Positions 1 through 7,320 of a stretch of 34,234 nucleotides of DNA are shown in pieces (position 1 is the stretch's first letter; the number at the start of each line of letters is the position of its first letter). This DNA is from Rhizocola hellebori. GTDB taxonomy: Bacteria > Actinomycetota > Actinomycetes > Mycobacteriales > Micromonosporaceae. Where the stretch lies: NCBI RefSeq assembly GCF_016862955.1, contig NZ_BONY01000094.1, positions 1 to 34,234 of the forward strand, written 5' to 3'. The translations under genes were made by a program, and so were the position numbers. Below the pieces are notes generated by a model, which made no database searches, had not been told where the DNA came from, and was given only the letters and a program-made list of their open reading frames with translations.

Positions 1-402
1 GCCGTGCCACTTGATGCCTCATCCGGCCGCCCCGCCTGCCCGCCCCCTTGCCCTCCGCACCCCATCTCTTGCGCGCCAAGGGAAACTGCTTCAGTCCCGG
101 TTGTCCTTCGTTCCCTTATTGCGCCGCTCCGTCGTGGTCGCTCGCCGCATCTCCCGGCGGCAACGCCACCTGCGTGCTTGGCCGCGCCCGACGGCTGCGC
201 CGTCGACCCGTAGGCGCTGGTTCACCTCCAAGCTGTTCAGGCCACGACCACTCTTCGTGGGTATGTCCATCTCTGCATCAGGCTGGTGAGGTGCCTAGGG
301 GCAACGCCAGCTTCCGGGCGGCGATGCGATGCCCGTGCTCCCCGCCCGGTCGGCTTGGCTCGACAAGATCAGCTGGTTTCAATTTTTGTCGGTGGGGTTG
401 GA
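1..402. other. Non-coding stretch upstream of the HNH gene
   Basis: No convincing gene lies here. Short open frames in this stretch are Pro/Arg/Ala-rich and look like by-products of high GC; none has a Shine-Dalgarno sequence or recognisable domain. The part from about 104 to 209 is a copy of a dispersed repeat (separate entry). At 242-260 there is a short inverted repeat, CCACGA and TCGTGG around a 7-nt loop, of unknown meaning. From 261 to 402 I see nothing beyond the approach to the HNH promoter. The region's left edge is the window edge, so a gene ending just outside cannot be excluded. Confidence 0.6.
104..209 (+). repeat. Hairpin-ended dispersed repeat, copy 1
   Basis: About 105 bp: a pyrimidine-rich tract (TCCTTCGTTCCCTTA), a conserved core beginning TTGCGCCG and containing TCCGTCGTGGTCGC and GGCGGCAACGCCACCTGCGTGCT, and a terminal hairpin at 189-205 (CGACGGC, loop TGC, GCCGTCG). 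The same block occurs in reverse orientation at 2696-2804 and 34080-34181. The 7-bp stem is kept in all three copies although its bases differ, which argues for selection on structure. Function unknown; it resembles REP/MITE-like intergenic elements. It carries no transposase. Confidence 0.75.
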
Positions 403-423
403 TAGTCTCATACACATGTTCGA
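403..423 (+). promoter_or_regulatory. Leaderless promoter with candidate LexA (SOS) box for the HNH gene
   Basis: TAGTCT at 403-408 fits the actinobacterial -10 form TANNNT and stands 7 nt before the ATG at 416, so transcription could begin at the start codon. TCATACACATGTTCGA at 408-423 matches the actinobacterial SOS box TCGAAC-N4-GTTCGA at 10 of 12 defined positions, with a perfect right half. It overlaps both the likely start point and the ATG, a good position for a repressor. Members of the mycobacterial 13E12/DUF222 family are known to include LexA-controlled genes, which makes the match more credible. Confidence 0.5.
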
Positions 424-1993
424 CACGGGGGTGATGGAGCGGATGATCTCCCGTGCGCGGCGAATCGCGCAAGAGAACGCCGGCCTGCTGGCCGATATGG
501 TCGAGGTGGCCGAAGCCACTCCGAAGGCGGAGTTCGCCGGGTTCGAGATTTCCTGCGCGTTGACGTTGACCCGTCGGGCCGCCGATGTGCAGCTGGAGCT
601 GGCCCAAACTGTTGTGCGCCGCTTGCCTGCGCTGCATGCTGCGATGGCGGCTGGTGATGTCGATTTGGCCAAAGCCCGCGTCATCGCCGACGGCGTGTGC
701 ACTCTGGATCTGGCCACGGCCCGCGCCGTCGTAGAAACGATCCTGCCGGTGGCGCCGGGTTTGACGACCGGTGAGTTGGGGCCGCGGCTGGCCAAACTGG
801 TCATCCAGGCCGACCCCGACGCGGCGGCAAAGCGGCATCGGGTGCGGGTGCGTGGCCGGCGGGTGGAGTTACAGAAGGGCGAGGATAGCTGCGCCACCCT
901 GCTGGGTATCAATCTGCCCGCCGAGGGTGCCCTGGCCGCCTCCAACCGGCTCACCGCCCTGGCCCGTGCGATGAAGCAGGCCGGCGATCCGCGCAGTATG
1001 GATCAGTTGCGTGCGGACACGTTCCTGAACCTGTTGCAGGGCAACACCTGCAGCCATCACAGCTATCCCACCGCTCACGTGCCCGGTAGCAAACGTCGCC
1101 GCAGCGACTCGGGTGTCGGCAAAGGACCGAGCGACAACAGTGGCTTGGGCAACTGCACCTGCTCGGGCGGCGGCTCAGGCAACGACGGCTTTGGCGGTGG
1201 CGCGGGCGGCGGCACCGGCCCGTGCGGCGGCACTGGGTCGGGCGGCGGCACTGGGTCGGGCGGCGGCACTGGGTCGTGCGGCGGCACTGGGTCGGGCGGC
1301 TCGGGCGGTGGGACTGGGTCGGGCGGCGGCTCGGGCAACGACGGCTTTGGCGGTGGCGCGGGCGGCGGCACCGGCTCGGGCGGTGGGACTGGGTCGGGCG
1401 GCGGTGATGGCGCGGGGAGCGGCCCGAGCAGTGGCGACGGCGGCGGCACTGGCTCGGGCGTGGGCGGTGACATGGGTCGCGGCGGCGATCACTGCTGTGG
1501 TTGTGCTGGCGGTTCGCGTCAGCGGGGCGGGGTTGAGCTGACTGGTGATTTGGAGATGCTGGCGCGGCTCAATGATCAGCCGGGTCACCTCAATGGCTTC
1601 GGCCCGGTCATTGCCGACATCGCCCGTCAGGTCGCCGCGCAGCAACGTCGCTCGCCGTGGACTTTCACCATCCGTGACTCAGCCACTGGCGAGATATTCA
1701 CCGGCGCCACCCGGAGGCGGCCGACTGCGGCGATGGCGCGGCATGTGCGCGCACGGGATCGCACCTGCCGGGCTCCGGGTTGCCGGCGTCCGGCGATCTA
1801 TGCCGATCTGGATCACACGATTGCCTATGAGCACGGCGGCCTGACAGTGGTGGGCAATCTCGGGCCGTTATGTAGATATCACCATCGTGCGAAGCATGAG
1901 GGCTGGTGGCATCTGGTTCAGGTCAGGCCGGGAGTGTTCGTGTGGCGTAGCCCCTTGGGCCGTCGTTATGTGGTGCACCCCAGCGCGCCTTAG
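416..1993 (+). CDS. DUF222/13E12-type HNH endonuclease
   Basis: Protein of 525 residues from ATG 416; this start is preferred over an in-frame ATG at 329 because a TANNNT box lies 7 nt upstream and family proteins start near this point (MFDTG...). Residues ~10-230 form the DUF222 region. Residues ~243-362 are an extended Gly/Ser/Thr/Cys linker made of tandem repeats. The C-terminal part (~440-525) is an HNH nuclease: C451-x4-C456, DH at 466-467, N481, C486 and HH at 489-490, with the typical LDH...N...LC..HH order of a zinc-stabilised beta-beta-alpha metal finger. Such proteins are multi-copy in actinobacteria and some sit in REP13E12 elements; their biological role is not settled. The linker is unusually long and low in complexity. 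A candidate LexA box covers the start. The gene and its downstream neighbour lie between inverted copies of the dispersed repeat. Confidence 0.88.
   Translation: MFDTGVMERMISRARRIAQENAGLLADMVEVAEATPKAEFAGFEISCALTLTRRAADVQLELAQTVVRRLPALHAAMAAGDVDLAKARVIADGVCTLDLATARAVVETILPVAPGLTTGELGPRLAKLVIQADPDAAAKRHRVRVRGRRVELQKGEDSCATLLGINLPAEGALAASNRLTALARAMKQAGDPRSMDQLRADTFLNLLQGNTCSHHSYPTAHVPGSKRRRSDSGVGKGPSDNSGLGNCTCSGGGSGNDGFGGGAGGGTGPCGGTGSGGGTGSGGGTGSCGGTGSGGSGGGTGSGGGSGNDGFGGGAGGGTGSGGGTGSGGGDGAGSGPSSGDGGGTGSGVGGDMGRGGDHCCGCAGGSRQRGGVELTGDLEMLARLNDQPGHLNGFGPVIADIARQVAAQQRRSPWTFTIRDSATGEIFTGATRRRPTAAMARHVRARDRTCRAPGCRRPAIYADLDHTIAYEHGGLTVVGNLGPLCRYHHRAKHEGWWHLVQVRPGVFVWRSPLGRRYVVHPSAP
1169..1375 (+). 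repeat. 51-bp duplicated segments in the HNH linker, offset 156 bp
   Basis: The stretch at 1169-1219, encoding GGSGNDGFGGGAGGGTG, recurs nearly unchanged at 1325-1375 (one A/G difference is obvious in the serine codon). The offset of 156 bp is 52 codons, so the duplication preserved the frame. The 18-bp array lies between the two copies. Confidence 0.85.
1223..1294 (+). repeat. Four tandem 18-bp units in the HNH linker
   Basis: The unit KGCGGCGGCACTGGGTCG (K = T or G) occurs four times without a gap, at 1223, 1241, 1259 and 1277. Units differ only at the first base (T, G, G, T). Each unit is six codons, giving C/G-G-G-T-G-S, so copy-number change keeps the frame. More degenerate units flank the array. 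Confidence 0.9.
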
Positions 1994-2089
1994 CCCGGGT
2001 GATTTCGACGGCGAGAAGCGCCAGATGTTGGCGAGTTTCGGCCGCATGCTTTGCGCTGAAGCGTCGCGGGTGGGCTGTTAGTTTGTGGC

Positions 2090-2674
2090 GTGCTCGTGTT
2101 GTGGCCGGATGCAGCAGACGTCCTGCGTGACATGATCCGCGATCAGGGTTTGGACCCGAATCGTGTGGAAAGTCCGGAGTCGGCCTGGCGGGTTTTCTGG
2201 GCTTTCCTGGCGATCGACATCGACGGACTGGAGCCGAATCAAGCAGGGCTCGAAGACGGGTTCGAGGTGGCGTGGGGTCGCCCGAGTTGGAGTGACGGTC
2301 TGCCGAGCCTGTCGTTCTGTAGGCATCTGGCCGTGGAGGCTGCCTGGCCTGCGCCGACAGGGTATGCACCTGAGCATTGGAAGCTCAGCCTTGACATGGT
2401 GTTCCGAGATCAAGCCGCCTTCGCCGACGTCGGGGAGTTGAACACACAGGGCAGCGGCGTCTATCACGGGCGGACGGGTCCTGCGATGGCCGATGCCTTG
2501 CGTGAGGTCTTGTGGGAGGTGGAGCACCTTCCGGCGTTGCAGGCTCTGTGGAGGAGCACACCGCTGTGGAGCACGGTCAGTTTCGGCTTGCGTGGCCCGC
2601 GCAGGCGGCCGGTCGAGAAGTTCGACGCGAAGCAGATGGCGGCCTATAACGACTGGCGGGCGCGCCACGGTTGA
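2090..2674 (+). CDS. Hypothetical protein
   Basis: I do not recognise this 194-residue protein. GTG at 2090 is used; GTG at 2096 is an in-frame alternative. It is acidic and tryptophan-rich, has no signal peptide or membrane segment, and looks like a cytosolic alpha/beta protein. A readable feature is the C-terminal part (about residues 120-175), with GVYHGRTG followed by an amphipathic run ALREVLWEVEHLPALQALW. Codon use (strong G/C third positions) supports coding. It begins 96 bp after the HNH gene stop on the same strand. A TAGTTT box at 2079-2084 stands 5 nt before the start, slightly short for the leaderless spacing seen elsewhere. Copy 2 of the dispersed repeat begins about 25 bp after its stop. 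No function is proposed. Confidence 0.65.
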   Translation: MLVLWPDAADVLRDMIRDQGLDPNRVESPESAWRVFWAFLAIDIDGLEPNQAGLEDGFEVAWGRPSWSDGLPSLSFCRHLAVEAAWPAPTGYAPEHWKLSLDMVFRDQAAFADVGELNTQGSGVYHGRTGPAMADALREVLWEVEHLPALQALWRSTPLWSTVSFGLRGPRRRPVEKFDAKQMAAYNDWRARHG

Positions 2675-2695
2675 CCTGCCTTCCAGCGAGGGGCT

Positions 2696-2804
2696 GGGTC
2701 GGCGGCGCAGCCGCCGGGCGCTGCTGAGCACGGGCCTTCGTTGCCGCACGGGAGTTTGCGGCGCGCAAGCACGACGGACCGGCGCAATAGAAAGGCATCA
2801 GAAA
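2696..2804 (-). repeat. Hairpin-ended dispersed repeat, copy 2
   Basis: Reverse-oriented copy of the block at 104-209. On the plus strand it reads hairpin first (2700-2716: CGGCGGC, loop GCA, GCCGCCG), then the core, then a purine-rich tract with GAAAGG motifs up to about 2804. Compared with copy 1, one stem pair has changed from A-T to G-C on both sides. It lies directly after the hypothetical gene, so the hairpin might also serve as its terminator. Confidence 0.7.
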
Positions 2805-2824
2805 GGCGGGCGTGGGGGAAGGGC

Positions 2825-2842
2825 ATACCGACCGGTCGGTAT
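2825..2842. promoter_or_regulatory. Perfect 18-bp palindrome, candidate TetR operator
   Basis: ATACCGACCGGTCGGTAT is a perfect inverted repeat centred 33 nt before the first possible start of the acyl-CoA dehydrogenase gene. The CCGACCGGTCGG core is of the kind bound by TetR-family repressors of acyl-CoA catabolism in actinobacteria. A TetR gene is the second gene of the operon, so autoregulation is the simplest reading. TTGACA at 2842-2847 touches its right end and could be a -35 element, but no matching -10 is clear. Confidence 0.7.
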
Positions 2843-2866
2843 TGACAGGAGGTCGGGTGTGGGGGT

Positions 2867-4570
2867 GTGATGGCGGTCATGACTCACTATCGGGGCAATG
2901 TCGGGGACCTGCGGTTCAACCTGTTCGAGCTGTTGGGCATGGGCGACTTGCTTGAGGGTTACGAGCTTGACGTCGACACCGTCAATGACATGCTGACCGA
3001 GGTGGAGCGGCTGGCCAGTGGCCCGGTGGCGGAGTCGTTTGCTGAGGTGGACCGGGATCCGCCGGTGTATGACCCAGCGAGCCACAGCGTGCGGATGCCG
3101 GAGGCGTTCAAGAGGTCTTACCGCGCGTGGATGGATGCCGAGTGGTGGCGGATGGACATGCCTGTCGCCGCGGGTGGGCAGGGCGCGCCTCGGATGCTGT
3201 GGTGGGCGCTGGTTGAGCTGATCCAGGGGGCACAGGCGCCAGTGTTCATGTTCGGCGGGGGGCCGTCGTTTGCGGGGTTGCTGCACACGATAGGGACACC
3301 GGAGCAGCGGCGGATCGCTGAGATCATGATTGATCGGCGGTGGGCGGCGTCGATGGTGCTGACCGAGCCTGACGCGGGGTCGGACGTGGGCGCGGGGCGC
3401 ACGGTAGCCAAGCAGCAGGACGACGGGTCATGGCACATCGAGGGCGTGAAGCGGTTCATCACGTCCGGTGAGCATGACCTGGAGGAGAACATTGTGCATT
3501 TCGTGCTCGCCAGGCCGGTGGGGGCCGGGCCGGGGACGAAGGGGCTGTCGATGTTCGTGGTGCCCAAGTATCTCTTCGACGCCGAGACCGGGGAACTCAA
3601 GGGGCGCAACGGGGTCTACGCGACCAATGTTGAGAAGAAGATGGGCATCAAGGTTTCGACCACGTGTGAGTTGACGCTCGGTGCCAACGAGCCGGCGGTG
3701 GGCTGGCTGGTGGGCGGGGTGCACGACGGAATAGCGCAGATGTTCAAGGTGATCGAGTCGGCGCGCATGCAGGTGGGCGTGAAGGCGATCGCGGCGCTGT
3801 CGACCGGGTACCTCAACGCGCTGGAGTACGCGAAGATTCGCGTGCAGGGGGCGGATCTGACCCGGGCGGCGGACAAGACCGCGCCGCGGGTCACCATCGA
3901 TCGGCACCCGGACGTGCGGCGGATGCTTATGCTGCAACGCGCTTACGCCGAAGGGCTGCGGTCGACCTATCTCTACACGGCCTCGGTGCTCGACCGCGGC
4001 GACCCCGGGATGAACGATCTGCTGCTGCCGATCGTCAAGGGGGTGGGCTCGGAGCGGGCCAGCGAAATGCTCATGCTGTCGCTGCAAACACTTGGCGGAT
4101 CTGGGTTCCTACAGGATTATCCGATCGAGCAATATATTCGCGATACTAAAATCGACACGTTGTACGAGGGCACGACCGGGATTCAGGGGCAGGACTTCTT
4201 CTTCCGCAAGATAGTGCGCGACAACGCCGAATGCCTGAACCGTCTGTTCGCGCAGATCGAGCAGGTGCCCGACGAGGCGGTGAAGGGCGCGCTCGCCGAG
4301 GTCCGCGCGATGGTCGACACCATGCTCGCCTGGCAGAAAGCGGCGAAAGACCAGCCCGACGAAATCTACAAGGTGGGCCAGAACACGACCCGCCTGCTGA
4401 TGAGCGTGGGCGATCTCGTCATCGGCTGGCTGCTGGCGCGCAGCGCGCAGATCAGCGAGCAGAAGGTGGCCGTGTCGAAGTTCTTCGGCGAGACCGTGTT
4501 GCCGGAGCTGAGCGTGCGCCGCCAGATCCTCGAACGCACCGACAACGCGTTGATGGAAGACGTGTGGTGA
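2867..4570 (+). CDS. Acyl-CoA dehydrogenase, large DmdC-like type
   Basis: A 567-residue FAD-dependent acyl-CoA dehydrogenase, which introduces an alpha-beta double bond in an acyl-CoA. It has the long layout of the DmdC/FadE5-like subfamily: helical N-terminus, middle beta domain with [14 protein letters not shown] (~162-175), and C-terminal helical domain with [17 protein letters not shown] followed by the active-site motif YEGTTG (E434 as probable base), then the extra C-terminal helices of this group (~440-567). GTG 2867, ATG 2870 and ATG 2879 are all possible starts; AGGAGG at 2847-2852 is rather far from each (14-26 nt), so the exact start is uncertain. It is the first gene of a ten-gene operon and lies just behind a perfect palindromic operator. 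Its stop overlaps the start of the TetR gene. The substrate cannot be read from the sequence. Confidence 0.92.
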   Translation: MMAVMTHYRGNVGDLRFNLFELLGMGDLLEGYELDVDTVNDMLTEVERLASGPVAESFAEVDRDPPVYDPASHSVRMPEAFKRSYRAWMDAEWWRMDMPVAAGGQGAPRMLWWALVELIQGAQAPVFMFGGGPSFAGLLHTIGTPEQRRIAEIMIDRRWAASMVLTEPDAGSDVGAGRTVAKQQDDGSWHIEGVKRFITSGEHDLEENIVHFVLARPVGAGPGTKGLSMFVVPKYLFDAETGELKGRNGVYATNVEKKMGIKVSTTCELTLGANEPAVGWLVGGVHDGIAQMFKVIESARMQVGVKAIAALSTGYLNALEYAKIRVQGADLTRAADKTAPRVTIDRHPDVRRMLMLQRAYAEGLRSTYLYTASVLDRGDPGMNDLLLPIVKGVGSERASEMLMLSLQTLGGSGFLQDYPIEQYIRDTKIDTLYEGTTGIQGQDFFFRKIVRDNAECLNRLFAQIEQVPDEAVKGALAEVRAMVDTMLAWQKAAKDQPDEIYKVGQNTTRLLMSVGDLVIGWLLARSAQISEQKVAVSKFFGETVLPELSVRRQILERTDNALMEDVW

Positions 4571-5151
4571 TGAATACGCGCGAGAAGGTGCTGGCGGCGG
4601 CGGAGGAGCTGTTCGCCGAACAGGGTTACGACGCGACCTCGGTGCAGCAGGTGGTGGCCCGGGCCGGGGTGACCAAAGGCGCGCTGTATCACTACTTCTC
4701 GGCCAAGGAAGACCTGCTTTTCGAGATATACAACTCGCTTTTCACCGAGCAGACCGCGGGCCTGGACCGGATCGTGGCGCAGCACAGCGACCCGGCCACG
4801 ACCATCCGCGAGATCATCGATGATCTGGTCATCACCACCGCGGCCCGCACCAGAGCCGTCACCGTCTTCGGCCGCGAAGGCTCGCGCCTGGATGCGCAGC
4901 GGTGGCAGACCTTGCAGGCCGCATGGCGCCGCTATCAGGACAGGGTGCGCAAGGTGATCCGGGAGGCGCAGGAAAGCGGGGAGTTTTCCAGCACGACCTC
5001 GCCGGAAGTTGTGTCGTGGGCCATTTTTGGTTTCACCAATGACATCCATACGTGGTACCGGCCGGACGGCCCCAAATCGGCGGCGGTCATCGCCAAGGAA
5101 CTAGCCGACTTCGTCCTCAATGGACTGTCGAAGAAGGAGGACGGGAAATGA
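4570..5151 (+). CDS. TetR-family transcriptional regulator
   Basis: 193 residues from ATG 4570, which overlaps the preceding stop in TGATG; GTG codons at 4564 and 4567 are alternative starts. The N-terminal helix-turn-helix is clear: EKVLAAAEELFAEQGYDATS, then VQQVVARAGVTKGALYHYFSAKEDLL (~24-52). The remaining ~140 residues form the helical ligand-binding domain, which in regulators of this class often senses acyl-CoA esters. Placement as the second gene of the operon, behind a perfect palindrome at 2825-2842, suggests that it represses its own operon until a pathway CoA ester releases it. That role is inference; the family assignment is firm. Confidence 0.92.
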   Translation: MNTREKVLAAAEELFAEQGYDATSVQQVVARAGVTKGALYHYFSAKEDLLFEIYNSLFTEQTAGLDRIVAQHSDPATTIREIIDDLVITTAARTRAVTVFGREGSRLDAQRWQTLQAAWRRYQDRVRKVIREAQESGEFSSTTSPEVVSWAIFGFTNDIHTWYRPDGPKSAAVIAKELADFVLNGLSKKEDGK

Positions 5152-5891
5152 CGGTAGCCCTCGTCACCGGCGCGGGAAGAGGGATAGGCGCGGCGACCGC
5201 GAAGCGGCTCGCCAGCGACGGCGCGGCGGTAGCCGTGATCGACCTGCGCGAGGCGGACACGGCGGAAACCGTTGACGCGATTAATGGCGCGGGCGGCAGG
5301 GCGATCGGGATAGGGTGCGACGTCGCGGTCACCGATCAGGTCGAGGCCGCCTTCGAGCGCACCCTGGCCGAGCTGGGTGGTCTGGACATCCTCGTCAACA
5401 ACGCGGGCGTCATCCGCGACAACATGCTGTTCAAGATGACCGATGACGACTGGGACACCGTGATGGGAGTCCACCTTCGCGGCGCCTTCCTGTGCTCGCG
5501 GGCGGCTCAGCGCACGATGGTGGCGCAGCGCTCCGGCAAAATCGTGAACCTGAGCTCGACCTCGGCCCTGGGTAACCGGGGGCAGGCCAACTATGCCGCG
5601 GCCAAAGCCGGGATTCAGGGCTTCACCCGCACCCTGGCGCTGGAGCTGAGTCCCTTCGGCATCAACGTGAACAGCATCTCGCCCGGGTTCATCATCACCC
5701 CGATGATCGAGGAGACGGCGCGCCGGATGGGAGTCCCGCTCGACGTGTTCGTCAAGGGCGCGGCCGAGGCGTTGCCGATCAGGCGGGTGGGAACCCCGGA
5801 AGATATCGCTGGAGTGGTTTCCTTCCTGGTGGGGCCGGACGCCTCCTACATCACAGGCCAGAACATCTACGTAGACGGTGGCTACAGATAA
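5148..5891 (+). CDS. SDR-family oxidoreductase (FabG-like 3-hydroxyacyl-CoA dehydrogenase)
   Basis: 247 residues. Start ATG 5148 overlaps the TetR stop (ATGA) and has AAGGAGG 8-14 nt upstream. It is a classical short-chain dehydrogenase: cofactor motif TGAGRGIG at 7-14, acidic D32 after beta-2 (suggesting NAD(H) preference), NNAG at 84-87, active-site S137, Y149 and K153, and PG at 179-180. It ends with the usual YVDGGYR-type tail. In this operon the likely reaction is oxidation of a 3-hydroxyacyl-CoA to a 3-ketoacyl-CoA for the downstream thiolase. FabG-type annotation as an ACP reductase would also be reached by homology alone; the catabolic context favours the CoA role. Confidence 0.92.
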   Translation: MTVALVTGAGRGIGAATAKRLASDGAAVAVIDLREADTAETVDAINGAGGRAIGIGCDVAVTDQVEAAFERTLAELGGLDILVNNAGVIRDNMLFKMTDDDWDTVMGVHLRGAFLCSRAAQRTMVAQRSGKIVNLSSTSALGNRGQANYAAAKAGIQGFTRTLALELSPFGINVNSISPGFIITPMIEETARRMGVPLDVFVKGAAEALPIRRVGTPEDIAGVVSFLVGPDASYITGQNIYVDGGYR

Positions 5892-5904
5892 GGACATACC
5901 TGAT

Positions 5905-6354
5905 ATGGCATTCAACTCGCTCGACGAACTCAAGGCCGCGGTCGGGAGCCAGGTCGGCCTCAGCGACTGGATCGAGGTGTCCCAGGAGCGGATCAACACG
6001 TTCGCCGATGCCACCGGCGACCACCAGTGGATCCACATCGACCCTGAGCGCGCCGCGAAGGGCCCGTTCGGCACCACCATCGCCCACGGCTACCTGACGC
6101 TGTCCCTGCTGCCCGTGCTGGCGCAGGGCGTGACCACGGTGGAAGGGGTAAGGATGGCCGTCAACTACGGCCTGAACAAGGTGCGCTTCCCCGCCCCGGT
6201 CCCGGTCGGGTCGCGGGTGCGGGCACGTTTCGAGCTGCTCTCGGTGGAGGACATCGAGGGCGGCGCCCAGCTGGTTTCACGGGTCACCGTGGAGCGCGAG
6301 GGTGGCGATAAACCGGTCTGTGTCGCCGAGGCCGTCTCCCGAATCTATCTGTAG
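5905..6354 (+). CDS. MaoC-family (R)-specific enoyl-CoA hydratase
   Basis: 149 residues from ATG 5905, which has AAGGA about 10 nt upstream; a longer GTG start at 5878 would overlap the SDR end and is less likely. The hot-dog fold hydratase motif is complete: FADATGDHQWIHID at 33-46, with D39 and H44 in the D-x4-H arrangement of the catalytic pair, followed by GPFGTTIAHGYLTLSL. The length matches single-domain PhaJ/MaoC enzymes. It would add water to a 2-enoyl-CoA to give a 3-hydroxyacyl-CoA, the substrate for the adjacent SDR. It sits 13 bp after the SDR stop. Confidence 0.92.
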   Translation: MAFNSLDELKAAVGSQVGLSDWIEVSQERINTFADATGDHQWIHIDPERAAKGPFGTTIAHGYLTLSLLPVLAQGVTTVEGVRMAVNYGLNKVRFPAPVPVGSRVRARFELLSVEDIEGGAQLVSRVTVEREGGDKPVCVAEAVSRIYL

Positions 6355-6363
6355 GAGCCCGAT

Positions 6364-7320
6364 ATGTTGGCATGGCAGGTGTTCGAGCACGGCGAGCCGG
6401 CTGACGTGCTCAAGCTCAATGAGGTCGAGATGCCCGAGCCGGGGCCGGGCCAGGTGGTTGTCCGGGTGAAGGCGGCCGCGCTCAACTTCCCGGATGTGTT
6501 GCTGTGCCGCGGCCAGTACCAGGTTCGCCCGCCGCTGCCGTTCACGCCGGGCGTGGAGCTGTGCGGCGAGGTGGTGGGGACCGGCCAGCGCGTCATCGGC
6601 AACCCGGTGCTGCCCCAGGGCGCTCTGGCCGAGTACGCGCTCGCGAATGAGGCGGACATCTTCCCGGCACCGTCGGCATTGGACGATGCGGCCGCGGCGA
6701 GCATGCACATCGCCTATCAGACGGGATGGTTCGGTCTGCACCGGCGAGCCCACCTGCAAGCCGGGGAGACCCTGCTGGTACACGCGGCCGCCGGTGGGGT
6801 GGGCAGCGCCGCGGTGCAGCTGGGCAAGGCCGCCGGCGCCCGCGTGATCGCCGTGGTGGGCGGGGCGGACAAGGCCGAAGTGGCCCGCCAGCTCGGCGCG
6901 GACGTGGTGGTGGACCGCCGTACGGAGAACTTCATCTCGGTGGTGAAAGAGGTGACCGAGGGCCGCGGCGCGGATGTCATCTACGACCCGGTCGGTGGGG
7001 AGGCCTATGCGGGGTCGGCCAAGTGCGTGGCGTTCGAAGGCCGCATCCTCGTGGTCGGGTTCGCCGGCGGCACGGTTCCGGCGCCCCCGCTCAACCACGC
7101 GCTGGTGAAGAACTATTCGATCGTCGGCCTGCATTGGGGGCTCTACAAACAGCACGACCTCCAGCTGATCGCCGACTGCCACGCCAAGCTCACCGAGCTT
7201 GCCGCGCTTGGGGTGGTGGACCCGCTCATCGGCGGGCGGCTGAGCCTCGACGACGCGCCCGCCGGTCTGCGCCAGCTCGGCGCGGGCGAGTCGGTGGGCC
7301 GGATAGTGGTGGAACTATGA
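6364..7320 (+). CDS. Zinc-independent MDR oxidoreductase (NADPH:quinone oxidoreductase-like)
   Basis: 318 residues, GroES-like N-terminal domain plus Rossmann domain. Key features are NFPDVLLCRGQYQVRPPLPF (41-60), TPGVELCGEV, and the cofactor loop AGGVGSAA at 143-150. The catalytic-zinc cysteine/histidine set of alcohol dehydrogenases is absent, as expected for quinone-oxidoreductase and enoyl-reductase members of the MDR superfamily. AGGAG lies about 8 nt before ATG 6364. The stop overlaps the next start in ATGA. In the operon it may act as a 2-enoyl reductase or on an unsaturated/quinoid intermediate; the exact reaction is not readable. Confidence 0.9.
   Translation: MLAWQVFEHGEPADVLKLNEVEMPEPGPGQVVVRVKAAALNFPDVLLCRGQYQVRPPLPFTPGVELCGEVVGTGQRVIGNPVLPQGALAEYALANEADIFPAPSALDDAAAASMHIAYQTGWFGLHRRAHLQAGETLLVHAAAGGVGSAAVQLGKAAGARVIAVVGGADKAEVARQLGADVVVDRRTENFISVVKEVTEGRGADVIYDPVGGEAYAGSAKCVAFEGRILVVGFAGGTVPAPPLNHALVKNYSIVGLHWGLYKQHDLQLIADCHAKLTELAALGVVDPLIGGRLSLDDAPAGLRQLGAGESVGRIVVEL

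Noticed and set aside
242-260. Short inverted repeat CCACGA/TCGTGG
   Set aside because: Only 6-bp arms in a GC-rich region with no gene or promoter near enough to give it a role.
11-289. Small frame through repeat copy 1 with RRSVVVARRISRRQRHL, also readable in copy 3
   Set aside because: The shared peptide follows from DNA identity of the repeat; copy 2 breaks the frame with indels, and no start signal exists. I treat the repeat as non-coding.
1223-1294. Possible CRISPR-like array
   Set aside because: The 18-bp units are directly adjacent with no spacers and encode the in-frame linker; no cas gene is near.
1075-1473. Minus-strand frame rich in PPPDPVPPPEP repeats
   Set aside because: It is the complement of the Gly-rich linker of the HNH gene, with no start signal. 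The plus frame has the nuclease domains.
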